64,000 nucleotides of DNA from Hyunsoonleella jejuensis. GTDB lineage: Bacteria > Bacteroidota > Bacteroidia > Flavobacteriales > Flavobacteriaceae. How positions within the stretch are numbered: position 1 is the stretch's first letter; each line of letters opens with the position of its first letter. Where the stretch lies: positions 62,001 through 126,000 of the forward strand of contig NZ_FOFN01000002.1 in assembly GCF_900111025.1 (NCBI RefSeq), written 5' to 3'. The notes beneath the pieces were generated by a model. The model was given only the letters and a program-made list of their open reading frames with translations, had not been told where the DNA came from and made no database searches. The position numbers and the translations under genes were made by a program. Positions 15,282 through 24,494 of the stretch are shown piece by piece.

Positions 15282-16361
15282 ATGAGGCTATTTAATTTTT
15301 TTTGTGTTGCAATAATCTTAATTTCTTGTTCTGAAAATAAAGACAAAATATTTCCTTCGGAACGACATTTAACAGAGTCTGTGTATTCATCAGTTACTAT
15401 TCAACCTGATAGTTTGTACCAAGCTTTTGCTATCGTAGCGGGTATCTTAGACAAAACCTTGGTAGAAGAGGGCGACCATGTTTTAAAAGATGATATTTTA
15501 CTGCAAATTATAAATAAAACACCGGAGCTAAACGCTCAAAATGCTAAATTGGCTTTGAACTTAGCACAGGGAAATTATAATGGAAGTACTACAGTATTAC
15601 ATGGAATAGAAAATGAAATTAGTGCTGCAAAACTGAAATACAAACACGATTCTATTAACTATTTCAGGCAAAAAAATCTATGGAAACAAGGTATTGGTTC
15701 TAAAGTTGATTATGATACAAAAAAGCTTAATTACGAACTGGCATCAAATAATTTAAGATTATTACAAAATAAGTACCATAGAACAAAAAATGAGCTTATA
15801 ACCCAAGTTAGGCAAGCACAAAACAACTACCAAACATCATTAATAGCCACTAAGGATTTTGCAATAAAAAGTAAAATTAACGGCAAAGTATATGCGCTTT
15901 ACAAGGAGCCTGGTGAAATAGTCACAACCATGGAACCCTTAGCTTCTATTGGAAGTGCTAAACGTTTTGTTGTTGAAATGTTGATTGACGAGGTTGATAT
16001 TGTTCGTATATCCAAAAACCAAGAAGTACTTATTCATCTAGATGCATATAGCGGAAAGGTTTTTAAAGGAAAAGTATCAAAGATTTTTCCACAAAAAGAT
16101 GAACGCAACCAAACTTTTAAAGTAGAAGCTGTTTTTGTAAACCCACCAAATGTTTTATATCCTGGGCTTTCTGGAGAGGCCAATATTGTAATAGCCAAAA
16201 GAGATAGTGTGTTAACCATACCAAAAGCCTACTTGATAGATGCTGATAAAGTAAAAACTGATGACGGACTGGTAACTATACAAACTGGAGCACAAAATTT
16301 AGAATATATCGAAGTGGTATCTGGTATAAATAAAGACACCTACATTTATAAACCAAAATAA
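15282..16361 (+). CDS. Efflux periplasmic adaptor lipoprotein (HlyD/MacA type)
   Basis: A protein of 359 residues. The signal peptide ends in a lipobox (LISC), so it is anchored to the inner membrane from outside. A biotinyl-lipoyl-like strand pair, a coiled-coil hairpin (about 85-195) and a beta-barrel section (KINGKVYALYKEPGE, then VEMLIDEVDI) follow the membrane-fusion-protein order. It overlaps the permease gene (ATGA, 1 nt shared at 16361). With the next two genes it forms a MacAB-like tripartite pump lacking a local outer-membrane TolC. The substrate is unknown. Confidence 0.88.
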   Translation: MRLFNFFCVAIILISCSENKDKIFPSERHLTESVYSSVTIQPDSLYQAFAIVAGILDKTLVEEGDHVLKDDILLQIINKTPELNAQNAKLALNLAQGNYNGSTTVLHGIENEISAAKLKYKHDSINYFRQKNLWKQGIGSKVDYDTKKLNYELASNNLRLLQNKYHRTKNELITQVRQAQNNYQTSLIATKDFAIKSKINGKVYALYKEPGEIVTTMEPLASIGSAKRFVVEMLIDEVDIVRISKNQEVLIHLDAYSGKVFKGKVSKIFPQKDERNQTFKVEAVFVNPPNVLYPGLSGEANIVIAKRDSVLTIPKAYLIDADKVKTDDGLVTIQTGAQNLEYIEVVSGINKDTYIYKPK

Positions 16362-17623
16362 TGACAAACTGGAAGGTAATACTAAACATTGCCAAAACAC
16401 ATTTGCTTACTAAAATTAAGCAAACAGCAACGGCCGCCCTGGGTGTAACTTTTGGTATAGGGTCTTACATTACATTAGTTTGTTTTATGACAGGATTAAA
16501 CGCAATGCTGGACGATTTAATTCTAAACCAAACACCCCATATTCATATTTATAATGAAATTCAACCCTCTAAAGAGCAACCTATTTCTTTGTACGACAAT
16601 GTAAAGGGAAGTTTTAATATTATACATTCCGTTAAGCCCAAACTCACCCAAAAGAAAATACACAATGCATTACCAATTATTAAATATTTAGAAGAAAACG
16701 AAGATGTTCAAGGGGCCCTTCCGCAGGTAAAAGCACAAATATTCTACATTGCTGGTTCTATTGAGCTTACAGGTAACCTAACAGGCATCAACCCTATGGC
16801 CGAAGCACGATTATTTAATATTGATGATTATATCGTTGAAGGATCTGCAGAAGCCTTGCAAAACACTAATAATGGTATTTTATTAGGAATAGGTATTGCC
16901 AAAAAAATGTCCTTAAAAATTGGAGATAGGGTACAGGTAAGCCCAATTAATGGCGGGGTTTTTCCATTAAAAATAGTAGGTTTTTATCAAAGTGGTGTGG
17001 CCGATATTGATGCTATTCAAAGTTTTACCAATGTAAAAACCGTACAGCGCATTTTAAGTAAGGCCAATAATTACATTACCGACATTAATGTAAAGTTGTA
17101 CGACATAGAAAAAGCAGTACCATTATCACAAAAAATAGAACAACAATTTAAACTTACTGCTGTAGATATTAAAACAGCGAATGCCCAGTTTGAAACAGGA
17201 ACAACCATACGAAACCTCATTACATATGCCGTTTCTATAACATTGCTTATTGTAGCGGGGTTTGGCATTTATAATATTTTAAACATGCTTATTTATGAAA
17301 AAATGAATGATATAGCCATATTAAAAGCTACAGGATTCTCTGGTAAGGATGTGCAGCTTATTTTTATGAGTCAAGCCATGATAATTGGGTTTGTAGGTGG
17401 CATATTAGGTTTATTAATTGGTTTGGGGTTAACAAGTTTAATTGATATTACCCCCTTTAAAACGGATGCTTTACCTACAGTAGACACTTACCCCATAAAT
17501 TTTAATCCCATGTTTTTTGTAATCGGCTTTTCGTTTGCAATGGTTTCCACATTTTTGGCAGGCTATTTACCGTCAAAAAAAGCAAAAAAGATTGATCCCG
17601 TAACAATTATAAGAGGCCAGTAA
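16361..17623 (+). CDS. ABC transporter permease, FtsX/MacB-LolC type
   Basis: A protein of 420 residues. One N-terminal TM helix (about 20-45), a large periplasmic MacB_PCD-like domain, then three TM helices in the C-terminal FtsX domain (about 285-310, 330-355 and 385-410). The end 'SKKAKKIDPVTIIRGQ' is typical of the family. It uses energy from the ATPase encoded next to move a substrate or pull a lipoprotein at the inner membrane face. Starts at the last base of the adaptor gene. Confidence 0.9.
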   Translation: MTNWKVILNIAKTHLLTKIKQTATAALGVTFGIGSYITLVCFMTGLNAMLDDLILNQTPHIHIYNEIQPSKEQPISLYDNVKGSFNIIHSVKPKLTQKKIHNALPIIKYLEENEDVQGALPQVKAQIFYIAGSIELTGNLTGINPMAEARLFNIDDYIVEGSAEALQNTNNGILLGIGIAKKMSLKIGDRVQVSPINGGVFPLKIVGFYQSGVADIDAIQSFTNVKTVQRILSKANNYITDINVKLYDIEKAVPLSQKIEQQFKLTAVDIKTANAQFETGTTIRNLITYAVSITLLIVAGFGIYNILNMLIYEKMNDIAILKATGFSGKDVQLIFMSQAMIIGFVGGILGLLIGLGLTSLIDITPFKTDALPTVDTYPINFNPMFFVIGFSFAMVSTFLAGYLPSKKAKKIDPVTIIRGQ

Positions 17624-17624
17624 C

Positions 17625-18299
17625 ATGAGTATCGTACTAGAAGCAAAACACATCAATAAGTATTTTAAGAAACCTGTATTATTTCATGTTTTAAAGGATA
17701 TCAATTTCAAAATAAAAAAAGGCGAGTTTACTTCGATAATGGGAAAATCAGGTTGCGGAAAATCCACCTTACTTTATATTTTATCTACTATGGATACCGA
17801 TTACGAAGGCGAACTTTTTTTAAATAATAAGCTTATAACAAATCAAAATAGAGACCATCTTTCATACATAAGAAACAAGCACATTGGTTTTGTGTTTCAG
17901 TTTCATTATTTATTATCTGAATTTTCGGTGATTGAAAACGTTATGCTGCCGGCAAAAAAACTAGCCGAAAAATCGCATCAGGAAATTGAACACGATGCCA
18001 TTGAAAAATTAAAAATGTTGAATATTGAACATTTGGCAAATAAACGGGCATCGAGAGTTTCTGGAGGCGAAAAACAGCGCATCGCTATTGCAAGGGCCTT
18101 AATAAACAATCCTTCTATAATAATGGGCGATGAGCCTACAGGGAATTTAGATAGTTATAACGCCACAAACGTGTTTAATATTTTTAAACAATTAAGTCAT
18201 GAACAGGGGCTATCACTTCTAATTGTAACCCATGATGAGGATTTTGCTAAAAAAACCGACCGGATTATTCAAATGGCAGATGGCAGAATCGTCTCTTAG
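17625..18299 (+). CDS. ABC transporter ATP-binding protein (MacB/LolD type)
   Basis: A protein of 224 residues with Walker A GKSGCGKST, Q-loop FQFHYLL, signature VSGGEKQR, Walker B IIMGDEPTG and switch His in VTHDEDF. It belongs to the LolD/MacB subfamily. It lies 1 nt after the permease stop and completes the adaptor-permease-ATPase set. No terminator is obvious before the next promoter at 18349. Confidence 0.94.
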   Translation: MSIVLEAKHINKYFKKPVLFHVLKDINFKIKKGEFTSIMGKSGCGKSTLLYILSTMDTDYEGELFLNNKLITNQNRDHLSYIRNKHIGFVFQFHYLLSEFSVIENVMLPAKKLAEKSHQEIEHDAIEKLKMLNIEHLANKRASRVSGGEKQRIAIARALINNPSIIMGDEPTGNLDSYNATNVFNIFKQLSHEQGLSLLIVTHDEDFAKKTDRIIQMADGRIVS

Positions 18300-18348
18300 T
18301 GGCTTTAAATTTCGTTAATTTTTAGTATTTTTTCTTATGATAAACAGC

Positions 18349-18391
18349 TGACATTTATCATTTTTAATTCATGTGATATAAATTAATTTTA
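18349..18391 (+). promoter_or_regulatory. Island promoter of the cbpA operon
   Basis: TGACATTTATCA (18349-18360), 23 bp, TAATTTTA (18384-18391). Predicted start near 18396, leader about 31 nt. Confidence 0.75.
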
Positions 18392-18426
18392 ATGGATAAA
18401 CCTGAATTTCTCTAAAACCTTATTAG

Positions 18427-19320
18427 ATGTCATTTATAGATTACTATAAAATATTAGGCATTCCAAAAACTGCATCTGAGGCAGATATTAAAAAGGCCTA
18501 CAGGAAATTGGCTCGTAAATACCATCCTGATTTAAATCCTAATGATAAAGTAGCCGAAAAAAAATTCAAAGAAATAAATGAGGCCAATGAAGTACTAAGC
18601 AACGCTGAAAACCGTAAAAAATATGACCAATATGGAGAGCACTGGCAACATGCAGAGGAATATGAAAAAGCAAAAAAACAACAGCAACACTATCAAACAA
18701 GTTATAATGACGCTTCTGGAGGATATTCAGAACAGGATTTTTCAGATTTTTTCGAGAACATGTTTGGCAGTAGTGCCTACTCAGGATCAAGAGGAAGACA
18801 AGTAAAATTTAGGGGTGAGGATTATAATGCAGAATTACAACTAGATTTATTAGACGTTTACACTACACATAAACGTACCCTAACGGTAAACAATAAAAAT
18901 ATAAGAATTACCATTCCAGCAGGGGTAGAGAACGGACAAGTTATTAAAATTAAGGGTCATGGAGGTAAAGGTGTTAATGGTGGGCCAAATGGTGATTTAT
19001 ATATCCAGTTTTCAATAGTAAACCATTCAAAATTTAAAAGAGATAAAGATAACTTACACCTTACTGTAGATTTAGATTTGTACAAAGCTTTACTTGGCGG
19101 GGAGCTAACAATAAACACTTTTGATGGTAAGGTGAAGCTTAATGTAAAGCCAGAAACCCAAAATGGTACTAGAGTAAAACTTAAGGGCAAAGGATTCCCT
19201 AGATACAAAAAAGATGGACAGTTTGGAGATTTGTATATTACGTATGAAATAAAACTCCCTACCAAACTTTCAACAAAGGAAAAAGCGCTTATTAAAGAAT
19301 TACAAAAACTGCGAGACTAA
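18427..19320 (+). CDS. cbpA: DnaJ-class co-chaperone CbpA
   Basis: A protein of 297 residues. An N-terminal J domain (1-68, HPD in YHPDLNPND) is followed by a Gln/Tyr-rich linker and the two C-terminal substrate-binding domains. The zinc-finger Cys repeats of DnaJ are absent, so it is the CbpA type. It stimulates the DnaK ATPase and delivers substrates during stress. Its stop TAA and the ATG of the next gene share one base (19320), as in cbpA-cbpM pairs elsewhere. Confidence 0.93.
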   Translation: MSFIDYYKILGIPKTASEADIKKAYRKLARKYHPDLNPNDKVAEKKFKEINEANEVLSNAENRKKYDQYGEHWQHAEEYEKAKKQQQHYQTSYNDASGGYSEQDFSDFFENMFGSSAYSGSRGRQVKFRGEDYNAELQLDLLDVYTTHKRTLTVNNKNIRITIPAGVENGQVIKIKGHGGKGVNGGPNGDLYIQFSIVNHSKFKRDKDNLHLTVDLDLYKALLGGELTINTFDGKVKLNVKPETQNGTRVKLKGKGFPRYKKDGQFGDLYITYEIKLPTKLSTKEKALIKELQKLRD

Positions 19321-19616
19321 TGGAGACAAGAGATGTAATATCCATACAAACCCTTTGCAAACGTTACAATGTTCCTGTATCGTTTATAAATACATTGCAA
19401 GAATTTGAGTTTATTGAACTTATTGTTGAAAATAACAATCGTTTTTTAAAAACCTCGCACATTAAGGACGTTGAAAAAATAATGCGTTTGCACTATGATT
19501 TAGATATAAACTTGGAAGGCGTAGATGTGATTTATAACCTACTAAAACAGGTACATACTTTAAAAAGGGAGATAACCGAATTAAATAACAGGTTGCGATT
19601 GTATGAAGATTTTTAA
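19320..19616 (+). CDS. CbpM-like chaperone modulator (MerR-type fold)
   Basis: A protein of 98 residues: an N-terminal MerR-like HTH (ISIQTLCKRYNVPVSFINTL) and a helical tail. Small MerR-like proteins immediately after cbpA are CbpM, which binds the J domain and inhibits CbpA. The position (1-nt overlap) and size fit. DNA binding is not implied. Confidence 0.8.
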   Translation: METRDVISIQTLCKRYNVPVSFINTLQEFEFIELIVENNNRFLKTSHIKDVEKIMRLHYDLDINLEGVDVIYNLLKQVHTLKREITELNNRLRLYEDF

Positions 19617-19625
19617 AACTATAAA

Positions 19626-20531
19626 ATGGAACAAATAAAACGTTGGATTGTTGATAACCCAACCGCGTATAGTATATTAAAATATATTTTACTGGTTGCA
19701 TTTGTTCTTGTTTTAATTCAGCTTGTTCGACGTTTTTTAAGAAAGCAAATCCCAGATAGTTCAGCACGTTACAAATCTCAAAAAGGTATCGAAATTGTGG
19801 GGTATGTTATTTTAATTATCCTATCATTTTCATATTTCACGGGCAATATTAAAGACTTTACACTAGTTATTGGCTTATTTACCGCAGGTATTGCTTTTAC
19901 GCTTCAAGAGCTAATTTTAAGTATCGCGGGTTCACTCTATATATTTTTGGTTAAGGTGTATAAACCTGGTGATCGCATAGAAATTAATGGCATAAAAGGA
20001 GATGTAATTGATGTGGATAGTATTTACACTACCATGATGGAAATAGGGCAATGGGTAAGCAGTGACAATTATAGTGGACGCATTGTAAAACTAAGCAACG
20101 CCTTTGTATTTAAAGGCCCTATTTATAATTATTCACAAGATTTTCCTTTTATATGGGATGAATTTAACTTGCCTATTAGATATGGTTCAGATATTGAATT
20201 AGCAAAAACAATTATTATTAAAATTGCTTCTGAAACCCTTTCTGACTACACAAAGAATTCAAAGTCGCAATGGCATGACGTGGTTAATAAATATTACATT
20301 GAAGATGCTATGGTAGAGCCATCTCTAGCAATAAGCCTAACCGATAATTGGATTCAATTTAACGTAAGATATATTGTTGACTACAAAAAACGGAGATATA
20401 CAAAGCATTTATTAAATGATAAAATTAGGGAAGAAATTGGAAATACTGAAGGCAAGATTATTTTGGCATCAACTACTATAGAAGTAATTAAAATACCAGA
20501 AGTAAAAATTAAAATGAATGATGCTCATTGA
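19626..20531 (+). CDS. MscS-family mechanosensitive ion channel
   Basis: A protein of 301 residues with TM segments near 17-37, 55-70 and 74-100; the last is the pore-like helix. The MscS beta domain follows (YKPGDRIEINGIKGDV). The C-terminal part is longer than in E. coli MscS. It would release solutes when membrane tension rises. It is 10 nt after the CbpM-like gene and 17 nt before the metal ATPase, within one operon. Confidence 0.88.
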   Translation: MEQIKRWIVDNPTAYSILKYILLVAFVLVLIQLVRRFLRKQIPDSSARYKSQKGIEIVGYVILIILSFSYFTGNIKDFTLVIGLFTAGIAFTLQELILSIAGSLYIFLVKVYKPGDRIEINGIKGDVIDVDSIYTTMMEIGQWVSSDNYSGRIVKLSNAFVFKGPIYNYSQDFPFIWDEFNLPIRYGSDIELAKTIIIKIASETLSDYTKNSKSQWHDVVNKYYIEDAMVEPSLAISLTDNWIQFNVRYIVDYKKRRYTKHLLNDKIREEIGNTEGKIILASTTIEVIKIPEVKIKMNDAH

Positions 20532-20547
20532 ATATTTACATTATTAA

Positions 20548-22506
20548 ATGAAAAATAAATCGCTTAGGTCTCAAGATCACTCAAGTAATAAAACCGAACT
20601 AATTTTTGCAATATTGTGTGGTATATTTCTACTAACAGGTTTTCTAGTCCAAAAATTAGCGCAGTTCCCAAACTGGATTTATTTAACAATCTACATAGCA
20701 TCATGCGTTTTTGGAAGCTATTTTATAATTATTGAAGCCTTCAAAAAAGCGCTGAAAGGCATATTTGATATTGACTTTTTGATGATTGCTGCTGCAATAG
20801 GGGCAATCTATATAAATAGATGGGCAGAAGGGGCACTACTTTTATTCTTGTTTAGCCTTGGGCATGCTTTGGAACATTATGCCATGAACAAAGCTAAAAA
20901 GTCCATTGAAGCTTTACATAAGCTTTCTCCAAAAACAGCACTTTTAAAAACCGGTAATAAGATTGAAGAAATACCAATTGCAAACTTACGCATCAAAGAT
21001 ATCATTGTAGTAAAACCTAATACTAAAATTTCTGCAGATGGGGTAGTAATTAGGGGCAGTGGCAGTATTAATGAAGCTCCAATAACTGGAGAGAGTATTC
21101 CAGTAGATAAGATAGCTCTAGAAAATAGTAATGATTTGCCCAATTTTAAGGATATCGATAAAAAGCATGTGGTTTACACAGGAACAATTAATGGGGATAG
21201 CAGCCTTGAAGTTTTAGTTCTTAAACTAAGTAAAGATTCTACAGTTTCAAGATTGATAAAAATGGTAAGTGAAATAGAAACCCAAAAATCGCCAACACAG
21301 CGGCTTACCAAAAAGTTTGAAAAATGGTATGTCCCGATAGTAATATTGGTTGTTGTGCTATTATGCTTTGCGCATTTACTAATTGATGAAGATTTTAGCC
21401 AAAGCTTATATCGTGCTATTACCGTATTGGTAGCTGCAAGCCCATGTGCATTGGCAATTTCAACACCTAGCGCGGTATTAAGCGGCATTGCAAGAGCTGC
21501 TCAAAAAGGAGTACTTATAAAAGGAGGGAAGGCACTAGAGGATTTGGGTGAAATCACCACTATAGCGTTTGATAAAACCGGAACCTTAACCGAGGGTAAA
21601 CCCAAACTCACCAATGTAATACCGTTAAATAGCTTTGATAAAAAAGCATTCTTAGAAATAGTCCTAGAAGTTGAAAGTTTGAGTAGCCACCCGTTAGCAA
21701 AGGCAATTGCAAATGATATAAAGACAGATTATAAAATAGAAAATAAAAACAGAGCTTCTAATATTAATGCCATTCATGGAAAAGGCATATCAGCTAGTTT
21801 TAATAACGAAACAGTTTTTATTGGAAATTTAGAAATGATAAAGGAAGCTGGAATATCTATAGACAACTTAATCACGTCAAAATTGGAATCTCTGTCAAAA
21901 GAGGGACATACAGTTATGATTGTTGCCTTTAAGAAAGAAATTATTGGCCTAATTAGTGTTATGGATTTACCCAGAAAAACGTCTGCTTCTACCTTGAAAA
22001 GATTGAAAGCTATTGGAATTAAACAAATGATTATGCTTACCGGTGATCATCAAAATGTTGGTAATGCAATAGCGAAACAAATCGGTCTAACTGGTGTTAA
22101 AGGAAATTTACTTCCTGAAGATAAAGTATCAGAAATAAAAAAATTAATCAAATTAAATAATAAAATTGCAATGGTTGGGGATGGTGTTAATGATGCTCCT
22201 GCAATGGCAATAAGTACTGTAAGTATTGCAATGGGTGCAGCAGGTAGTGATGTTGCGTTAGAAACTGCCGATGTAGCATTAATGTCTGATAAAATTGAAA
22301 ACTTACCATTTGTTATTGGTTTAAGTAGGGCATCAAAACGAATTATAAAACAAAATATCTTTATTAGTATGGGCGTTGTGTGCATACTGGTACCCGCAAC
22401 AATTCTAGATCTCACTAACATAGGCTTAGCAGTTATATTTCATGAGGGCTCAACATTAGTTGTCGTTCTCAATGCCTTGAGATTACTTCGTTTTAGAAAA
22501 GAATAA
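20548..22506 (+). CDS. P1B-4-type heavy-metal exporting ATPase (Co/Fe/Zn)
   Basis: A protein of 652 residues without an N-terminal metal-binding domain. It shows TGES (about 180), the membrane SPC motif (S298-P299-C300) instead of CPC, phosphorylation site D342 in DKTGTLT, SSHPLA, GDGVNDAP and HEGST in the last membrane pair. SPC with HEGxT is the signature of P1B-4 ATPases (CtpD, CoaT, PfeT), which export cobalt, ferrous iron or zinc from the cytoplasm. Copper export is therefore unlikely. It is the last gene of the cbpA operon. Confidence 0.92.
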   Translation: MKNKSLRSQDHSSNKTELIFAILCGIFLLTGFLVQKLAQFPNWIYLTIYIASCVFGSYFIIIEAFKKALKGIFDIDFLMIAAAIGAIYINRWAEGALLLFLFSLGHALEHYAMNKAKKSIEALHKLSPKTALLKTGNKIEEIPIANLRIKDIIVVKPNTKISADGVVIRGSGSINEAPITGESIPVDKIALENSNDLPNFKDIDKKHVVYTGTINGDSSLEVLVLKLSKDSTVSRLIKMVSEIETQKSPTQRLTKKFEKWYVPIVILVVVLLCFAHLLIDEDFSQSLYRAITVLVAASPCALAISTPSAVLSGIARAAQKGVLIKGGKALEDLGEITTIAFDKTGTLTEGKPKLTNVIPLNSFDKKAFLEIVLEVESLSSHPLAKAIANDIKTDYKIENKNRASNINAIHGKGISASFNNETVFIGNLEMIKEAGISIDNLITSKLESLSKEGHTVMIVAFKKEIIGLISVMDLPRKTSASTLKRLKAIGIKQMIMLTGDHQNVGNAIAKQIGLTGVKGNLLPEDKVSEIKKLIKLNNKIAMVGDGVNDAPAMAISTVSIAMGAAGSDVALETADVALMSDKIENLPFVIGLSRASKRIIKQNIFISMGVVCILVPATILDLTNIGLAVIFHEGSTLVVVLNALRLLRFRKE

Positions 22507-22545
22507 TTTAAATATTCGGAAATCATATCTGCCATGATTTAAAAC

Positions 22546-22588
22546 TGATTTTTGTCATTTATAAATTTAAATACAACTCATATTTTTA
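22546..22588 (+). promoter_or_regulatory. Island promoter of the CDP-alcohol phosphatidyltransferase gene
   Basis: TGATTTTTGTCA (22546-22557), 23 bp, TATTTTTA (22581-22588). Predicted start near 22593, leader about 15 nt. Confidence 0.75.
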
Positions 22589-22607
22589 TAAAAATCAGAA
22601 AACAGGC

Positions 22608-23195
22608 ATGCTTACATTTAAAAACTTCAATATTGCCGATTGGTTTTCATTTTATAGAATATTTATCGCACCATTTTTACTAGTTTTAATATGGTTTGAT
22701 TTACGTTGTCTTTTTACATGGCTTTTATTAATAAGTTATGCTACAGATGCTATTGATGGTTTTTTAGCAAGAAGATTAAATATAGCAAGCCCCAGAGGCT
22801 CACAACTCGATTCTTTTGGAGACCAAATCACACTTATTATTGGGTTAATTGGATTGTTTTATTTTGAAACTGAATTTATTAAAACAAATCTTGTTTTAAT
22901 ACTTGTTGCATTTATACCTTACATCGTCCAAATGCTTATCGCTTATTTTAAATATGGCAAAGCCACAGCATTTCATACCTATTTGGCGAAATTTTCTGCA
23001 ATATTACAGAGTGTTTTTATCCTATGGTCGCTTTTCTTTTCACCGCAATATGTCTTGTTTTATGCAATGATTATAATAGGCTTATTAGAGACTTTTGAAG
23101 AGATTATACTAATTTTTATGTATGATAATTGGGCTTCAGATGTTAAAGGCATTTATTGGGCTTTACGAGATAAACGCAGGTTGAAAAAACTTTAA
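22608..23195 (+). CDS. CDP-alcohol phosphatidyltransferase family protein
   Basis: A protein of 195 residues with about five hydrophobic helices. It has the family motif DG-x2-AR-x8-G-x3-D-x3-D (DGFLARRLN...GSQLDSFGD), which binds the CDP moiety and metal. Such enzymes join a CDP-linked lipid to an alcohol in the inner membrane (for example PgsA or PssA). The substrate cannot be told from sequence. Induction with the MlaEFD and patatin genes would fit membrane lipid remodelling under stress. Confidence 0.88.
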   Translation: MLTFKNFNIADWFSFYRIFIAPFLLVLIWFDLRCLFTWLLLISYATDAIDGFLARRLNIASPRGSQLDSFGDQITLIIGLIGLFYFETEFIKTNLVLILVAFIPYIVQMLIAYFKYGKATAFHTYLAKFSAILQSVFILWSLFFSPQYVLFYAMIIIGLLETFEEIILIFMYDNWASDVKGIYWALRDKRRLKKL

Positions 23196-23199
23196 TGTT

Positions 23200-23307
23200 A
23201 TGACAAACCGCATTGATGAAACTCTTGCTGAGTACACTATAATATCCATTGGGTACCTAATAACCCACCACAATAAATCCAAAAAAAAAGGAAAAGCTTC
23301 AACTTAA
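23200..23307 (+). CDS. Possible small protein, 35 residues
   Basis: An ATG 4 nt after the previous stop opens a 35-codon frame (starts MTNRIDETLAEY, ends in a Lys-rich tail). The tight spacing would allow translational coupling. There is no recognised family, and coding bias cannot be judged at this length. Confidence 0.3.
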   Translation: MTNRIDETLAEYTIISIGYLITHHNKSKKKGKAST

Positions 23308-23347
23308 GACTGCGTAGGTTTTAAAACAATTTAAAAAATAATACAAC

Positions 23348-23390
23348 TGATGAGCGTCATTTTTAAACTTATGTAAAAGACTTAGCTTTA
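23348..23390 (+). promoter_or_regulatory. Island promoter of the secreted PepSY-like protein gene
   Basis: TGATGAGCGTCA (23348-23359), 23 bp, TAGCTTTA (23383-23390). Predicted start near 23395, leader about 23 nt. Confidence 0.73.
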
Positions 23391-23417
23391 TTACATCCTA
23401 CCGTAAAGACTTCAATC

Positions 23418-23915
23418 ATGAGAACACTAATTATTGGTTTATTGATATTGGGATTAACCACCCAAGTTTATGCTCAAAAAACTGAGATGTTTCCAGCAGT
23501 TCATATTGTTCATAATTACAAATATTTAAGTGAGGTAAACGCAGCCGAAACAGCAATACCTGTTGAGGAACTTCACCTAAAAGTAAGTGATTTTGATGTA
23601 AAAAAATTAGATATTTATACAGACGAGTACGAATATTACAATGTCCATTTTATAATTCCCGAAGGAAAAATATTGGCATCCTATGATAAGGATAGTAATT
23701 TAGTAAGAACTATAGAAAGATATAAAAATGTTGATTTACCACTATCGGTTATGGAATCGGTGGCCAAAAGATTCCCAAATTGGACTATTTCAAATACTAT
23801 TTATTTAGTGAGTTACCATAACACGGGTAATCTAAAAAAACTTTACAAACTCAGGCTTGAGAATAACGATAAACATATTAATGTGAAAGTTAATGAATTT
23901 GGAATTTTTCAATAA
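23418..23915 (+). CDS. Secreted protein of unknown function, PepSY-like repeats
   Basis: A protein of 165 residues with a cleavable signal peptide (ends TQVYAQ). The mature part has repeated 'VVKRFPNW-like' and 'YKLRLEN' elements (SVAKRFPNWTISN...YKLRLENNDK) resembling small PepSY-like periplasmic proteins of Bacteroidota. The match is by eye only. It is a single-gene unit with its own island promoter, so it is a candidate periplasmic member of the stress regulon. Confidence 0.7.
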   Translation: MRTLIIGLLILGLTTQVYAQKTEMFPAVHIVHNYKYLSEVNAAETAIPVEELHLKVSDFDVKKLDIYTDEYEYYNVHFIIPEGKILASYDKDSNLVRTIERYKNVDLPLSVMESVAKRFPNWTISNTIYLVSYHNTGNLKKLYKLRLENNDKHINVKVNEFGIFQ

Positions 23916-24031
23916 CACTAGTTTTTAAACCTGTATTAAACGAGCAACTATTTAAGAAGTATCACAAGAGAAAGTACTTCAAATAATTTTGAATGTACCT
24001 TTCTTATTAATAAATATTAAGGCATATAGTA

Positions 24032-24481
24032 ATGAAAGATTTGAAAAAATTTGAGGCAATTTATATTCTAAAAAACAATTACATAGGTAATCTGTCATAT
24101 GTCTGGCAAAACAAACCTTATGTGGTACCAATTACGTTTTATTATGATGAAGAGGAACACAGCATTTTAAGTTATGCAGGTGAGGGGCATAAAATAAAGG
24201 CTATGCGCATAAATAAATACGTGTCTATGGGCGTCGCCCAAATAGAATCTGTGAATAAATGGCAATCCATATTAGTACATGGCACGTTTGAAGAGCTAAG
24301 TGGCGCCTATGCGAAACAAGAATTGCATGAGTTTGTTAACGGCGTAAAAAAAACAATGTTTATAAGAGATGATAAATATCCAGATTTGATTAGTGAATTT
24401 TCAAGTAAAATAAACTTTGGAAAGCCCATTGTTTATCGCATAAGAATATCTGATATTACAGGAAAAAGCAGAAAGTATTAA
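24032..24481 (+). CDS. Pyridoxamine 5'-phosphate oxidase-like flavin-binding protein
   Basis: A protein of 149 residues with the split-barrel pattern of the PPOx/FMN-binding family: GNLSYVWQNKPYVVPITFYYD, then YAGEGHKIKAMRINKYVSMGV, and a W-x-S-I-L-V-H-G strand. Members bind FMN or F420 and reduce or sense small molecules. Similar genes sit among USPs in dormancy regulons. A TAnnTTTG box (23984-23991) is present upstream, but only a degenerate operator at the wrong spacing, so it may be regulated differently from its neighbours. Confidence 0.85.
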   Translation: MKDLKKFEAIYILKNNYIGNLSYVWQNKPYVVPITFYYDEEEHSILSYAGEGHKIKAMRINKYVSMGVAQIESVNKWQSILVHGTFEELSGAYAKQELHEFVNGVKKTMFIRDDKYPDLISEFSSKINFGKPIVYRIRISDITGKSRKY

Positions 24482-24494
24482 TTTTTTTTATCCT

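Noticed and set aside
20548-22506. Copper-exporting ATPase (CopA)
   Set aside because: The membrane motif is SPC, with HEGST in the last helix pair and no N-terminal CxxC domain. This is the P1B-4 pattern.
23953-23991. Degenerate operator TAAGAAGTATCA before the PPOx-like gene
   Set aside because: One half-site lacks the G, and the TAATTTTG box is 19 bp away instead of 23. It is not counted as a member of the set.
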